This document shows, piece after piece, positions 1 to 8,322 of a stretch of 64,000 nucleotides of DNA. Numbering within the stretch: position 1 is the first letter of the stretch; each line of letters opens with the position of its first letter. Source of the stretch: Amycolatopsis lurida (GTDB taxonomy: Bacteria; Actinomycetota; Actinomycetes; Mycobacteriales; Pseudonocardiaceae); assembly GCF_900105055.1 (NCBI RefSeq), contig NZ_FNTA01000004.1, positions 4,991,501-5,055,500 of the forward strand, in the 5' to 3' direction. A program made the position numbers and the translations under genes. The notes under the pieces were generated by a model, which made no database searches, was not told the DNA's origin, and was given only the letters and a program-made list of their open reading frames with translations.

Positions 1-665
1 CCCCCTATCCGGTCCGTTCCCTGCTCGGGGTGGAACGGCGATTCCGCGAACTGGGCGGCGACCTGGACCTTGTCGACGTCCCCGGCTATGTGACTTCGGC
101 CGAGACGATGGCCGATGTGGTCGGATTCCATCTGAACCGGGGCATCCTGGCCGTCGCGGACCGGCCGGTCCCGCCGTCGACGGTCGAAGAGGTCATCGAC
201 GGTGCGCGCGTGCTCGCGGTGCTCGAAGGCGTCGGTGACCACGAGAATCTCGGTTCGCTGTTCCGCAACGCGGCTGCGCTCGGCGTCGACGGGGTCCTGC
301 TCGGCGCCGGCTGTTCGGACCCGCTGTACCGGCGCAGCGTCCGCGTCTCGATGGGGCACGTGCTGCGCGTGCCGTTCGCGACCTTCGGCTCCTGGCCCGG
401 CGACCTGGAATTGCTGCGGGAACGCGGTTTCCGTATCGCTGCCCTCACTCCTCGTGCGGATTCCGTTTCGCTGCGCCAGTTACGGGACCAGACACCGGAG
501 AAGGTCGCGCTGATGCTGGGCGCGGAAGGCCCCGGCCTGACCGAAGAGGCCATCGCCGCCGCCGACGTCGCGGTGCGGATCCCGATGCCGGAAGGCGTCG
601 ATTCGCTGAATGTCGCCACGGCGGGCGCGATCGCGTTCTACGAGACGCGTCCACCGCTATCGTGA
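1..665 (+). CDS. TrmH/SpoU-family RNA 2'-O-ribose methyltransferase, 5' end outside window
   Basis: This protein should transfer a methyl group from S-adenosylmethionine to a ribose 2'-OH of rRNA or tRNA. The three SpoU signature motifs are visible: GDHENLGSLFRNAAALG near bases 235-285, MLGAEGPGLTEEAI near 514-555, and IPMPEGVDSLNVATAGAIAF near 580-640, which together form the trefoil-knot cofactor site. A GTG at base 30 could act as a start, but the frame is open from base 3 and reads YPVRSLLGVERRF, so the true start and the N-terminal substrate-binding domain lie upstream. It is followed 27 bp later by the DUF2537 gene, the order seen in M. tuberculosis Rv0881-Rv0882. The RNA target cannot be told from sequence alone. 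Confidence 0.9.
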   Translation, partial: PYPVRSLLGVERRFRELGGDLDLVDVPGYVTSAETMADVVGFHLNRGILAVADRPVPPSTVEEVIDGARVLAVLEGVGDHENLGSLFRNAAALGVDGVLLGAGCSDPLYRRSVRVSMGHVLRVPFATFGSWPGDLELLRERGFRIAALTPRADSVSLRQLRDQTPEKVALMLGAEGPGLTEEAIAAADVAVRIPMPEGVDSLNVATAGAIAFYETRPPLS

Positions 666-692
666 GCACCCGAGCGATCACGAGGAGAACCG

Positions 693-1295
693 ATGGAATT
701 GCGGATCCGTGAGGGACGCGCGGTGCTGGCCGGTCCGGGCGGCGAACGCGCGCGCGAAGTGGACCCGCATTCACTCGCGATCGGTTCGGATCTCGCTCAG
801 GCGCTGCACGAATGGGCCAGGGTCGCGTCCGCCGTGGGCGGCACCGGCACCGAGGCGGCTTCCGTGGTCTCCCAGCGAGGCCGCCAGCTCGCACAGCGGG
901 TCGCCGCCACGATGGGCACGTCGGTGCGGTTCGTCGATCCCGTCTCCGGTGACGGCGTCATCATCGATCCGCCCGCCCCCGCACCCCGCAACGAACTCGC
1001 GCGGCGGCTCTTCGGCACGCCGGACCCCGCCGGGGAACCGACACCGTGGCTGACCGGGCTGACCGTCTCCGCGTTCGCCGCGGCCTTGGTCGTCGTGGCG
1101 ATGCTGGCACTGGCGAACACCCTCGCGCGCGAGACCAACGGCTGGCTCGCGCTGCTCGCGTCGGCCGTCGTGACCGCCGGGATCACGCCGTCACTGTGGC
1201 TCGCGCGTCGGGTGCCGATCGTGCGGTGGGCGGCCTTCGGCGCGGCGGCGGGGATCGTGATCGCGTGGATCGGCGTGCTGGTCGTCGTCTTCTAG
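693..1295 (+). CDS. DUF2537-family membrane protein
   Basis: A 200-residue protein that matches the actinobacterial DUF2537 family, whose function is unknown. The first ~110 residues are soluble (MELRIREGRAVLAGPGG onward). Three hydrophobic helices follow, at roughly residues 118-140, 146-164 and 175-198, so the C-terminal part is in the membrane. A GAGGAGA ribosome site stands just before the ATG. It lies directly after the SpoU methyltransferase gene, as in mycobacteria, which supports orthology with Rv0882. Its stop codon overlaps the convergent YbaB-like gene by 4 bp. Confidence 0.75.
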   Translation: MELRIREGRAVLAGPGGERAREVDPHSLAIGSDLAQALHEWARVASAVGGTGTEAASVVSQRGRQLAQRVAATMGTSVRFVDPVSGDGVIIDPPAPAPRNELARRLFGTPDPAGEPTPWLTGLTVSAFAAALVVVAMLALANTLARETNGWLALLASAVVTAGITPSLWLARRVPIVRWAAFGAAAGIVIAWIGVLVVVF

Positions 1296-1627
1296 AGATC
1301 GAAAACCGTGTCGATCGGCTCGTCGTGGTCGTCCTCGACGGGGTCCGGCCGCGGCGCGGGCTTCCCGGTCAGCGCCCGCCGGATGGTCGCCGTGATGACC
1401 TCGCCGAGCGCGCTCGCACTCGACGCCAGCGCCTTGTCGGTGAGCCGGACCTCGCCGATCACGCCGCCGGGACCGACGGTCACCGTCACCGTCTCGTCGG
1501 GGGAGGTCACCTCGGTCACCTCACCCGCCGCGGCGAGCGCCTTGGCGTTCTCGGCCTTGCGCGCTTCGACCTCGCGCAGCTGCCAGCGCATTTCCTCGAT
1601 CAGCTGCGGATTGCTGAGGTTCGCCAT
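1292..1627 (-). CDS. YbaB/EbfC-family protein of a type VII secretion-like operon
   Basis: A 111-residue protein with the YbaB/EbfC layout: an N-terminal helix (LIEEMRWQLREVEARKAENA), a beta sheet (ETVTVTVGPGGVIGEVRL) and a C-terminal helix, then an acidic tail. Housekeeping YbaB proteins bind DNA as dimers; a related protein, EspL (Rv3880c), is part of the ESX-1 locus, so this copy more likely serves the adjoining WXG-type genes. Three starts are possible. I chose ATG 1627 because the GGAGGA site ends 6 nt before it; ATG 1633 would have no spacing. The upstream gene stops at 1630-1632, so the two are translationally coupled. It is the last gene of the operon. Confidence 0.75.
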   Translation of the reverse strand: MANLSNPQLIEEMRWQLREVEARKAENAKALAAAGEVTEVTSPDETVTVTVGPGGVIGEVRLTDKALASSASALGEVITATIRRALTGKPAPRPDPVEDDHDEPIDTVFDL

Positions 1628-1629
1628 GG

Positions 1630-2256
1630 TCATTCCTCCGTGGTGCCCGGGCGAAGGCTGTGCGCCACGCGGGACGCGGCCTCGGCGACCGCGGGCCACG
1701 CCTCCATCGAATCCGCGGTCACCGCGAGGATCACGACGCCTTCGCCAGTGGGCAGTGGAACCTGAAACTCCGCCTTGATCCGGGGCTGGACCAGGTCGTC
1801 CGCCCGCCCGGTGAGCTCGGGCGGAAGCCGGAATTCGCCGACCTCGATCGCCGCCAGCGCGGGGCCGAGCGGTAACCGGACCGCACGAACATCCGCCCGC
1901 GGGTGATTTCGCCGATAGACGTTCAGCAACGCACTCGTCATCACCTCGCCGTCCGGTTCAGCCGGCCCGGTGCGGACGGACGGCAAGCGGACGGTCCCGA
2001 GGGCCAGTGTGGCCACGTGCTCCGGGCCTTCGCCGACGGCGAATCTGCCGAACAGGCGGACGCCGTTCTCCTTGAAGTAAGGGGTCAGCGACCTCAGATG
2101 AGCACTGAACTCTCCGGCATCCGTCCCGGTGGCCTCGGCCACCTTCTGGCCGAGGGCCTTCGCGATCCCCGCGTTCGTTTCGTCGTCGGCCGTCACCGGC
2201 ATGCCGATGAAGCCAGGCGGCAAATCCAGGAGCAGGCCGGTCTCGGTCGAGGTCAT
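1630..2256 (-). CDS. Uncharacterised protein in type VII secretion-like operon
   Basis: A 208-residue soluble protein that I do not recognise as a named family. It has no signal peptide or membrane helix. It starts MTSTETGLLLDLPPGFIGMP and has a mixed alpha/beta appearance with repeated beta-rich stretches (VRLFGRFAVGEGPEHVATLA, EFQVPLPTGEGVVILAVTA). It lies between a WXG-type substrate gene (3-bp gap) and the YbaB-like gene (2-bp gap), so it is co-transcribed with both. Proteins of this kind beside WXG genes in Pseudonocardiaceae could be chaperones or immunity factors, but that is only a guess from position. Confidence 0.6.
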   Translation of the reverse strand: MTSTETGLLLDLPPGFIGMPVTADDETNAGIAKALGQKVAEATGTDAGEFSAHLRSLTPYFKENGVRLFGRFAVGEGPEHVATLALGTVRLPSVRTGPAEPDGEVMTSALLNVYRRNHPRADVRAVRLPLGPALAAIEVGEFRLPPELTGRADDLVQPRIKAEFQVPLPTGEGVVILAVTADSMEAWPAVAEAASRVAHSLRPGTTEE

Positions 2257-2259
2257 GAA

Positions 2260-3471
2260 TCAGCTCCAGGCCTTGTCTTCCGCGCGTTCGCGTCGCCGCT
2301 CCGGGGTGTTGTCCGCGGCGACCCCCGCTTCGGCGGCGTTGCCCACCGCGACGGCTCCCCACAGGATGGGCAGCCCGTTGAAGATCGACGCCGACGCCAT
2401 GGCGGCTTGCCCGGCGTCCTTGGGCCACCAGTAGTTCTTGAAGTCGTCGATCGGGCCTTCGAAGCTCAGCCCGGCCACTTCGGTACCCGCGTCGGTCTGG
2501 AACTGCGCGCCCACCGAACCCAGGCCCAGGGGCTTGATCCACGGACTGTTCGGGAAAAGGGCGCCTAGGCCGGAGGTGGCCACCCCGGCCAGGTCGAACG
2601 CGATCGTCTCCGGCGAGACGTCGGCCCCGGCGAAGGCGGCCGTGGCGTGACCCGCGGTCGCGACGACCCCGAGGCTGGTGCCCACGGCGGAGACGACGTC
2701 ACCAGCCGGTGGCGGAATGAACTCCCCGGCCAGGCCCAGGAGGTTGCCCGCGTCGCCCACGACGTCCGAGACCTTCGACAGGACCTCGGCGTTGTCTTGA
2801 ACGGCGTCCCAGACCGCGTCCACCACGTCGGCGGTCAGATTGACCAGATCCTTGACGACGCCGGTGACCGCGTCGACGACGTCGTCCAGGAGATCGGGCT
2901 CGTCGGGAGCGAGTTCTTTCGCCTTCCGGAGCAAGTCCGCGACGCGAGCGGCGACCGAGGTGTGCTGGGCGAACAGTTCTTTCGCGGCTTCCTGAACCTC
3001 CGTGCAGCCGTCGATGGCCGCTTGGAGTTGACGTCCGGCGTTGTCGAGAAGCGCCTGCGCGATCCGCAAGGACTGCTGGTCGGTGAACGTCTGGCTCGCC
3101 AGTGCGAAGTCCGGGTTGGCACGAGCCTGCTCGGCGGCCTGGGCGGCAGCCTGAGCCCGGCGCTCCAGGTCCGCTGCTTGACGCTGCATTTCGCCGAGGT
3201 CGCGAGCCCAGCCTTCGAGTGCGTAGGCGGCTTGCGCCATCGAACGCGCGGCACCGTCCAAGTACTCGGGCAGCGGGCCGAGACGGCGTGCGAACGCTTC
3301 GCTCGCTTCACCGGTCCAGATTCCCTGCTTCGTGACGATCTGGCGCAGCATGGTGTCGGCCTCTTCGAGGTCGCGGCTGACCGTGCGGTATTTCTCGGCC
3401 AGCTCGCCGACGCCCCCGACGTCACCGGGAGCCGGGTCGAAGCCGAGCGCGGGGTACGGGTTCCCGGTCAC
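2260..3471 (-). CDS. Putative type VII secretion substrate, WXG-like N-terminal domain
   Basis: A 403-residue protein whose first ~100 residues look like an ESX/WXG helical hairpin: long helices on both sides of GIWTGEASEAF (a W-x-G turn near residues 52-54). A coiled-coil stretch very rich in Ala, Glu and Gln follows (residues ~105-190), then a long Val/Ala/Gly-rich hydrophobic C-terminal region (residues ~200-390). This matches the actinobacterial group annotated as putative T7SS-secreted proteins. It begins with GTG, overlapping the upstream gene stop by 4 bp. Without EccC or other machinery genes in view, secretion itself is inferred. The hydrophobic C-terminus could be an effector or membrane-active part. 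Confidence 0.7.
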   Translation of the reverse strand: MTGNPYPALGFDPAPGDVGGVGELAEKYRTVSRDLEEADTMLRQIVTKQGIWTGEASEAFARRLGPLPEYLDGAARSMAQAAYALEGWARDLGEMQRQAADLERRAQAAAQAAEQARANPDFALASQTFTDQQSLRIAQALLDNAGRQLQAAIDGCTEVQEAAKELFAQHTSVAARVADLLRKAKELAPDEPDLLDDVVDAVTGVVKDLVNLTADVVDAVWDAVQDNAEVLSKVSDVVGDAGNLLGLAGEFIPPPAGDVVSAVGTSLGVVATAGHATAAFAGADVSPETIAFDLAGVATSGLGALFPNSPWIKPLGLGSVGAQFQTDAGTEVAGLSFEGPIDDFKNYWWPKDAGQAAMASASIFNGLPILWGAVAVGNAAEAGVAADNTPERRRERAEDKAWS

Positions 3472-3911
3472 CTGCCGCCTCCGAGGATGTCGGTGATGCC
3501 GCCGGTGTAGCCGCCGCCGACCGGCCCGCCGTCGTCACCGAGCGGGAATCGAGGCGAGGGATCGGGGCCACCGGTGCCACTGGGTTTCGGCGGGCCGTCG
3601 ACAGGATCGGGAATCAGGTCACCGAGCTTGTCGAGGCCCTCGCCGAACTCTTCTTCCATCTTCTGGTACTTCTGCTGAGCGGTCTTCAGTCTTTCGGTGA
3701 CGCCTTCCGCGGCCTCACCGAGCCTTCCGATACCGAATTCCCAGGCTTCCTCGAAATCCATGCCGGATTTCGCGAGATCCGGGTTGCCGAGCGCACCCCA
3801 TACGCCTCCGCCGGCGAGTTTCTTGTTAGCGTCCGCCATCCGGTCGGCGCCGGTTTCGAGATCACCGATGAGCTTCCCCAGCTCGGCGATCTTCACCGCG
3901 TACCCGGCCAT
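3468..3911 (-). CDS. WXG100-like small helical protein with proline/glycine tail
   Basis: A 147-residue protein with two long helices (residues ~5-30 and ~55-95) joined by a loop that contains GGGVWGALG, and then a Pro/Gly-rich tail (PPKPSGTGGPDPSPRFP). This is the pattern of WXG100-type partners of secreted ESX substrates, although the turn is V-W-G. A GGGAGGA site precedes the ATG. It overlaps the next gene by 4 bp (GTGA), so the two products are probably made in equal amounts and could pair as a heterodimer, as EsxA/EsxB do. The pairing is inferred. Confidence 0.65.
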   Translation of the reverse strand: MAGYAVKIAELGKLIGDLETGADRMADANKKLAGGGVWGALGNPDLAKSGMDFEEAWEFGIGRLGEAAEGVTERLKTAQQKYQKMEEEFGEGLDKLGDLIPDPVDGPPKPSGTGGPDPSPRFPLGDDGGPVGGGYTGGITDILGGGR

Positions 3912-3944
3912 GCCGTCCTCCCCTGTGAATCGGTGTCGAAAGGC

Positions 3945-4838
3945 TCAGGGCCGTTCGACCGTTCCGGAATCCGACGATCGTTCGTTCATCCGCGTTCCCC
4001 GGACGAAGACGATTTCGTTCTGCCATTCGTATTTGCCCCGGCGCCAGGCGGTGTAGAAGTAGCCGAAACCGGCGGCCAGCTGCGCCGCGAGCTCGGGATC
4101 GAGCCCGCTGACGATCGTATTGACGTGGACTGCCGGGTCTTCGGCGGTGAACCGGTTCGCGAGCCACCCCACGCGAGTGGAACGCGGCACCAGGTGGATC
4201 CAGAGCGCGGCGGCCACGATTCCGGGGAGCAACAGCGCAACGCCGAGGTAGAACAGCCATTCGTGCGGGGTCAGCTTGCCCACGAGCACGAGGACGCCGC
4301 ACAGCAGAACCGCGATCACGCCGGTGAACAGGGGAAATTGCGGGGAGCCCGGGTAGAACCCGCTTCGGTGCCGGGGCGGTGCGGCCGGGTCGCGCTGCAG
4401 CAGGAGAAGCCTGTCGGCACTGGTCGCGAGTTCCCGGGTGATGACCATGCCGTTCTGGTGGGCGAGCTCGGCGACGTACCGGCGAGCCAGCCTCACGTGC
4501 CGAAGGCTGAGCCAAACCTCGTTTTCGCCGCGGATCCGCCGGAGCAGAGCGCGTTGCCCGGCGGGGTCCGGTTTCGGCTGCCAATGGTCATAGAGCCGCC
4601 CCGGAAAGCTGTCCGGCGCGTACTGGAAACTCAGCAGGCTCGGATCGGAAGGCGGGATTTCGATATACCGCCGATCGGCGGCCATTTGCCGGATCACCTG
4701 CGGATCCATCGCCCATATCGAGGGCGAGACATGGACGACGGGACGGCCGTCGAAGTGCAGATACCGCAGTGAGCCCAGCCGGCACGCCCAGTCGACGCCC
4801 AGAGAGACCGGCTGGATGCCTTGTTGCGACAGGTACAC
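3945..4838 (-). CDS. Two-helix membrane protein, paralogue of its upstream neighbour
   Basis: A 297-residue protein of unknown function. A soluble N-terminal part (~160 residues, with VVHVSPSIWAMDPQVIRQMA and VWLSLRHVRLARRYVAELA) is followed by two transmembrane helices (~residues 172-192 and 197-218) and a C-terminal ~75-residue domain opening with PRSTRVGWLANRF. The same order and several shared strings occur in the next gene upstream (PRTTRVGWLAREF), so the two arose by tandem duplication. It starts at GTG 4838; a GGGGAGGG site lies ~10 nt before. Gaps of 33-36 bp on both sides place it in the WXG-type operon, where it may be a membrane receptor or immunity-like protein; this is inferred from position only. 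Confidence 0.65.
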   Translation of the reverse strand: MYLSQQGIQPVSLGVDWACRLGSLRYLHFDGRPVVHVSPSIWAMDPQVIRQMAADRRYIEIPPSDPSLLSFQYAPDSFPGRLYDHWQPKPDPAGQRALLRRIRGENEVWLSLRHVRLARRYVAELAHQNGMVITRELATSADRLLLLQRDPAAPPRHRSGFYPGSPQFPLFTGVIAVLLCGVLVLVGKLTPHEWLFYLGVALLLPGIVAAALWIHLVPRSTRVGWLANRFTAEDPAVHVNTIVSGLDPELAAQLAAGFGYFYTAWRRGKYEWQNEIVFVRGTRMNERSSDSGTVERP

Positions 4839-4874
4839 CGATGATCACCCTCCCCGGCGCCGAGGGTAACCGAG

Positions 4875-5693
4875 TCACACGCGTTTGTAGAACTTGAGAC
4901 TCGGCCCGCCCGCCTGTGTCGCGGACTGCCCGTAAAGCTCATAACCGTGGTACGCGGCGATCTGCACGACCAGGTCGGCGGGCATCTGATAGGAGCGCAT
5001 CGCGAATTCCACGTGCGGGCTGCCGTCGAATTCCCGCGCCAGCCAGCCGACGCGAGTGGTACGCGGGAACAGGCCGGTGGTGAACGCGGCCGGGACGGCG
5101 CCGGCGAAAGCCGCCATGAACAGGAGGCTGACGATGGGGGCCTCGTGGCCCGACGGCATTCCGACGATCACCGCCGCGGCGCTGAGGAGAACGAAGACGG
5201 TGACGGGTGCGATGTTGTTCAGCCACGCGTAGCGGAACCGGAATCCGGTGGGTGCGGGCAAGGGAAGCCGCGGCGGTGAAGGATCCCGGCTGAGCAGGAG
5301 GACCCGATCGTTCGGATCGGCGAATTCGGCCGCGACACGCAGGCCTTCGGTTTCGGCGAGCTCCGCGACACGCCGAGCGGAGAGGTTCGCGTGCTTGAGG
5401 CTGACCCAGACCTGTTCGGAGCCGGTGAGGTGGTTCAGCAGCCACCGTTCGCGGTCTTTGTCCGGTCTGTCCGGCCCGTCGAAGACGGGGACCGGCGGCA
5501 CGTGCTGCGGCGCGAACTGGAAGCTCAGGCAGCCCTGGAACATCGGCGCGATCTCGAGGTAGCCGCGGCTGTGGGCGATGCCGCGGAGAGCGCCGGGATC
5601 GATCCGCCATTCCATCGGTGAGACATGCGCGTACGGCGTTCCGGTGAAAACCTGGAAACGCAAACGGACAGCGCGTGCGTACCAATCCTGCAT
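4875..5693 (-). CDS. Two-helix membrane protein, first gene of the type VII-like operon
   Basis: A 272-residue paralogue of the following gene. It has the same layout: soluble N-terminal domain with YAHVSPMEWRIDPGALRGIA and VWVSLKHANLSARRVAELAE, two membrane helices near residues 150-172 and 178-200, and a C-terminal domain that begins PRTTRVGWLAREF. The ATG at 5693 has a purine-rich GAGGGGG site upstream. It is transcribed away from the MmcQ-like gene at 5727, so the 33 bp between them must hold or overlap two start regions. I do not recognise the family and cannot assign a function; co-transcription with WXG-type genes is the only functional clue. Confidence 0.65.
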   Translation of the reverse strand: MQDWYARAVRLRFQVFTGTPYAHVSPMEWRIDPGALRGIAHSRGYLEIAPMFQGCLSFQFAPQHVPPVPVFDGPDRPDKDRERWLLNHLTGSEQVWVSLKHANLSARRVAELAETEGLRVAAEFADPNDRVLLLSRDPSPPRLPLPAPTGFRFRYAWLNNIAPVTVFVLLSAAAVIVGMPSGHEAPIVSLLFMAAFAGAVPAAFTTGLFPRTTRVGWLAREFDGSPHVEFAMRSYQMPADLVVQIAAYHGYELYGQSATQAGGPSLKFYKRV

Positions 5694-5726
5694 GAGTCCC
5701 CCTCGGCGGCGAGGATACTGAGCTCC

Positions 5727-6092
5727 ATGACCGGTGACCCGCTCGATTCACTCAGAAGGCTGTGTCTCGCGCTGCCGGAAGTCTCCGAGCGGCTCAGTCA
5801 CGGCGAGCCGACATGGTTCGTCCGCGGCAAGAAGACGTTCGTCATGTACGCCGACCGTCATCACGACGACAAGGTCGCGTTTTGGTGCCCGGCGCCGCCG
5901 GGGGCGCAGGAGGAACTCGTGGGCGCCGAGCCGGAGCGGTTCTTCCGGCCGCCGTATGTCGGGCATCGGGGGTGGCTCGGGGTGCGGCTGGACGTGGACG
6001 TCGACTGGGCCGAGATCGAAGGCATCGTCACCGACGCGTATTGCCTCGTGGCCCCGAAATCCCTGATCGCGCAGGTCCCCGGACGCACGTAA
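5727..6092 (+). CDS. MmcQ/YjbR-family protein
   Basis: A 121-residue protein of the MmcQ/YjbR fold (PF04237), small alpha/beta proteins that resemble the DNA-binding domain of type II restriction proteins and whose role is unknown. Recognisable parts are SLRRLCLALPEVSERLSHGE, the WFVRGKKTFVMYADRHHDD strands, and the C-terminal FRPPYVGHRGWLGVRLD. I chose ATG 5727 because the family begins with this helix; the upstream in-frame extension reads antisense to the neighbouring gene. It converges with sepH, with a long hairpin between. Confidence 0.8.
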   Translation: MTGDPLDSLRRLCLALPEVSERLSHGEPTWFVRGKKTFVMYADRHHDDKVAFWCPAPPGAQEELVGAEPERFFRPPYVGHRGWLGVRLDVDVDWAEIEGIVTDAYCLVAPKSLIAQVPGRT

Positions 6093-6123
6093 TGGCCCCT
6101 CCACCGGAAGGGGCCACTACGTG
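6086..6123. terminator. Hairpin between convergent genes
   Basis: Two nested inverted arms: CACGTA/TACGTG outside and TGGCCCCT/AGGGGCCA inside, with one mismatched base (6092/6117) and an 8-nt loop. The hairpin overlaps the last codons of the MmcQ-like gene and ends 5 bp before the sepH stop. No T-run follows, so it would be an I-shaped actinobacterial terminator that works in both directions. It does not have the 13-17-13 geometry of the dispersed elements described elsewhere in this window. Confidence 0.6.
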
Positions 6124-6128
6124 CGGAT

Positions 6129-6974
6129 TCAACCTCGTTGTGATCGGACGCCCAGTAGGACGTCTTCCCAGGATGGGACGATGGGGTGGTTCTTCTTCCC
6201 CTTCGCCCGTGGAGCGGGTTCGGCCACTTCCTCCGGCTCGTCAGCCGGAAGTGGTGGCTCGGTCTCTTCTTCGGGCTCCGCGATCGGCGCGTCGATCACT
6301 TTCGCGACCGGCTCTTCGGGGGCCGAATCCAGGGTGGGCTGGACGGCGGCTTCCTTGCCGGGGTCCAGCGCCCGGACCGTGCGCGGGGCGCGGTAGGCGT
6401 TGGGGTTGAGCAGGACTTCGGCGTTCTCGTCGAGGGCTTGCACGGTGCCGCCGTGCGCGCCGGGCGCGAACGCCCAGTGCGCGCGGTTGTCCGAGCGGCC
6501 CGCCTTCCAGCTCAGCACGACGACCCACTTGCCGTCGTCGCCTCGCCAGGAGTCCCAGGTCGCCTGGCTGTAGTCGTGGCCGCGCTGCCCGAAGGAGTGC
6601 GCCACGACCTCGCCGAGCGTCTGGACGTCGGGGCCGTCCTCGCGGACCGGATGCGCCCGCTGGGCGAGTTCGGCGGTGCGGGACCGTTCGAGGAGGACGG
6701 GGTACGCGAACCGCTCGACGCGCTGCACGGTGACGCCGGCGCTGCTCGCGACCTGCTCCACGGACTCACCGGCCCGGATTCGTGCCTGGATCTCGCGTGG
6801 CCGCATTTGGCTCTCCAACTCGATTTCGATCTGGCCGAGGCGGGTGATGTCACCCCTCGCCGCCGCTCGCAGCCTCTCATCCGCGGGGAGCAGGAAGCGC
6901 GTGCGGCTCGCCGGGTCTTCACACACGATGGACTTACCGTCCTCGTGCAGCCCGACCACCCGTAGCGCTCGCAT
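6129..6974 (-). CDS. sepH: Septation protein SepH (DUF3071)
   Basis: SepH binds FtsZ and helps Z-rings form during cell division in Actinobacteria. This 281-residue protein has the conserved N-terminal DUF3071 domain (MRALRVVGLHEDGKSIVCED), the helix-turn-helix-like segment ESVEQVASSAGVTVQRVERF near residues 69-90, and the QATWDSWRGDDGKWVVVLSW block near 140-160. A low-complexity Glu/Pro/Ala tail follows and ends with a basic stretch. The position between the SpoU/DUF2537 pair and serC matches Rv0883c. The 190-bp region upstream holds a GGCGCG/CGCGCC inverted repeat (about 7020-7050) and probably the promoter. Confidence 0.92.
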   Translation of the reverse strand: MRALRVVGLHEDGKSIVCEDPASRTRFLLPADERLRAAARGDITRLGQIEIELESQMRPREIQARIRAGESVEQVASSAGVTVQRVERFAYPVLLERSRTAELAQRAHPVREDGPDVQTLGEVVAHSFGQRGHDYSQATWDSWRGDDGKWVVVLSWKAGRSDNRAHWAFAPGAHGGTVQALDENAEVLLNPNAYRAPRTVRALDPGKEAAVQPTLDSAPEEPVAKVIDAPIAEPEEETEPPLPADEPEEVAEPAPRAKGKKNHPIVPSWEDVLLGVRSQRG

Positions 6975-7164
6975 TCTCGCCTCCCCGATTCTTCACCATT
7001 GTGGGTGTCCACGTTAAAACGGCGCGTCGCCTTGACGTGTGAGGCGCGCCGATGTCATGTGTCCTGCTCACTATTTTGTTCATGACGGCAAGGGGAATTC
7101 TGCGGGAGCGACGGGCGGCTCGCCGCGTGACGCGCCGGACACGCACAGTCACGATCGGGGGAAT

Positions 7165-8322
7165 CTACGGCAGGCGCACCCGGACGACCAGTCCGCCGCC
7201 GCGTCCGCCCGGCTCCGCGCCCGCGGTCCCACCGTGCGCCTTCGCGATGGACCGGACGATCGACAGCCCGAGGCCCGCGTTGCGGGAGTCGCCGGTACGG
7301 TCGCCCGACAGCCGCCGGAACGGTTCGAACAGCGCGGGCACGGCGTCCAGCGGCACCTGCGGGCCGGTGTTGCGCACGACCAGCGCCGGATCGACGCCGA
7401 TGTCGACGTGGACCCAGCCGCCCTTGTGGTTGTAGGTGATGGCGTTGTGCACCAGGTTCGTGACCAGCCGCTCCAGCAGCACGGGATCGCCGGACACCGT
7501 CCGCGGCCGCAGCCGCGACTCCACCGTGACGCCAGCTTCCTCGGCCATGGCCGACGCCGACCGGATCACCGTCGCCGCGACCTCGTCCAACCGGACGGGG
7601 GTGCGCGCGGCCAGGCCGCGGTCGCTGCGGGCGAGCACGAGCAGGCCCTCGATCATCCGCTCGCTGCGTTCGTTGGTGTAGATCAGGTGCTCGCCGAGTT
7701 TCCGTACCTCGGGGCTCGCGTCGGGGTCGGCCATCGCCACCTCGACCAGCGTGCGCTGGACCGCGAGCGGGGTCCGCAGTTCGTGGGAGGCGTTGGCGAC
7801 GAAGCGTTTCTGGCTGTCGAACGACACGGCGAGCCGGTCGAGCATGCCGTCGAAGGTGTCGGCGAGTTCCTTGAGTTCGTCGTCGGGGCCGTCGAGGTCG
7901 ATCCGCCGGTCGAGGTTCTCGACCTCGAGTTTCCGCGCGGTCGAGGTGATCGCGTGCAACGGCCGCAGCACCCGGCTCGCCATCAGCCAGCCGAGCAGCA
8001 CCGCGAGCGCGCCGGCGATCGCCAGCGCCACCAGCGATTGCCACAGCAGGGTCGAGAGGACGTCCGAGCGGTACTCGGTGATCGAGGTCGCGACCAGTTG
8101 CGTGGCTTGAGCACGCTCCACGGGCATGATGGTCGTCGTGTCCATGGGGTACGCGCGCTGGACCGCGACCCCCGCGGCGTCGGTCGCGAACGTCGCCGTA
8201 TCCGGCAGCGTCGAACTCACCAGCAGGTAGTTGACGATGAGCAGGGCGAGCCCGACGAGCAGGAACGCGCCGCCGTAGAGCGCCGTCAGCTTGGTGCGGA
8301 CGGAGAGCCGGAGCGGTTTCAC
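7165..8322 (-). CDS. Sensor histidine kinase (HAMP, HisKA, HATPase)
   Basis: A 385-residue membrane kinase of the OmpR-partner type. It has a first membrane helix (residues ~12-36), an extracytoplasmic segment of ~80 residues, a second helix (~120-142), a HAMP linker, the H-box FVANASHELRTPLAVQRTL with the phosphorylated His near residue 178, and the ATPase N, G1 and G2 boxes (LVHNAITYN, NAGLGLSIVRSIAKAHGG). It starts at GTG 8322 and overlaps the response regulator stop by 4 bp, so the pair is translated together. The short sensor domain gives no hint of the ligand. Confidence 0.92.
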   Translation of the reverse strand: MKPLRLSVRTKLTALYGGAFLLVGLALLIVNYLLVSSTLPDTATFATDAAGVAVQRAYPMDTTTIMPVERAQATQLVATSITEYRSDVLSTLLWQSLVALAIAGALAVLLGWLMASRVLRPLHAITSTARKLEVENLDRRIDLDGPDDELKELADTFDGMLDRLAVSFDSQKRFVANASHELRTPLAVQRTLVEVAMADPDASPEVRKLGEHLIYTNERSERMIEGLLVLARSDRGLAARTPVRLDEVAATVIRSASAMAEEAGVTVESRLRPRTVSGDPVLLERLVTNLVHNAITYNHKGGWVHVDIGVDPALVVRNTGPQVPLDAVPALFEPFRRLSGDRTGDSRNAGLGLSIVRSIAKAHGGTAGAEPGGRGGGLVVRVRLP

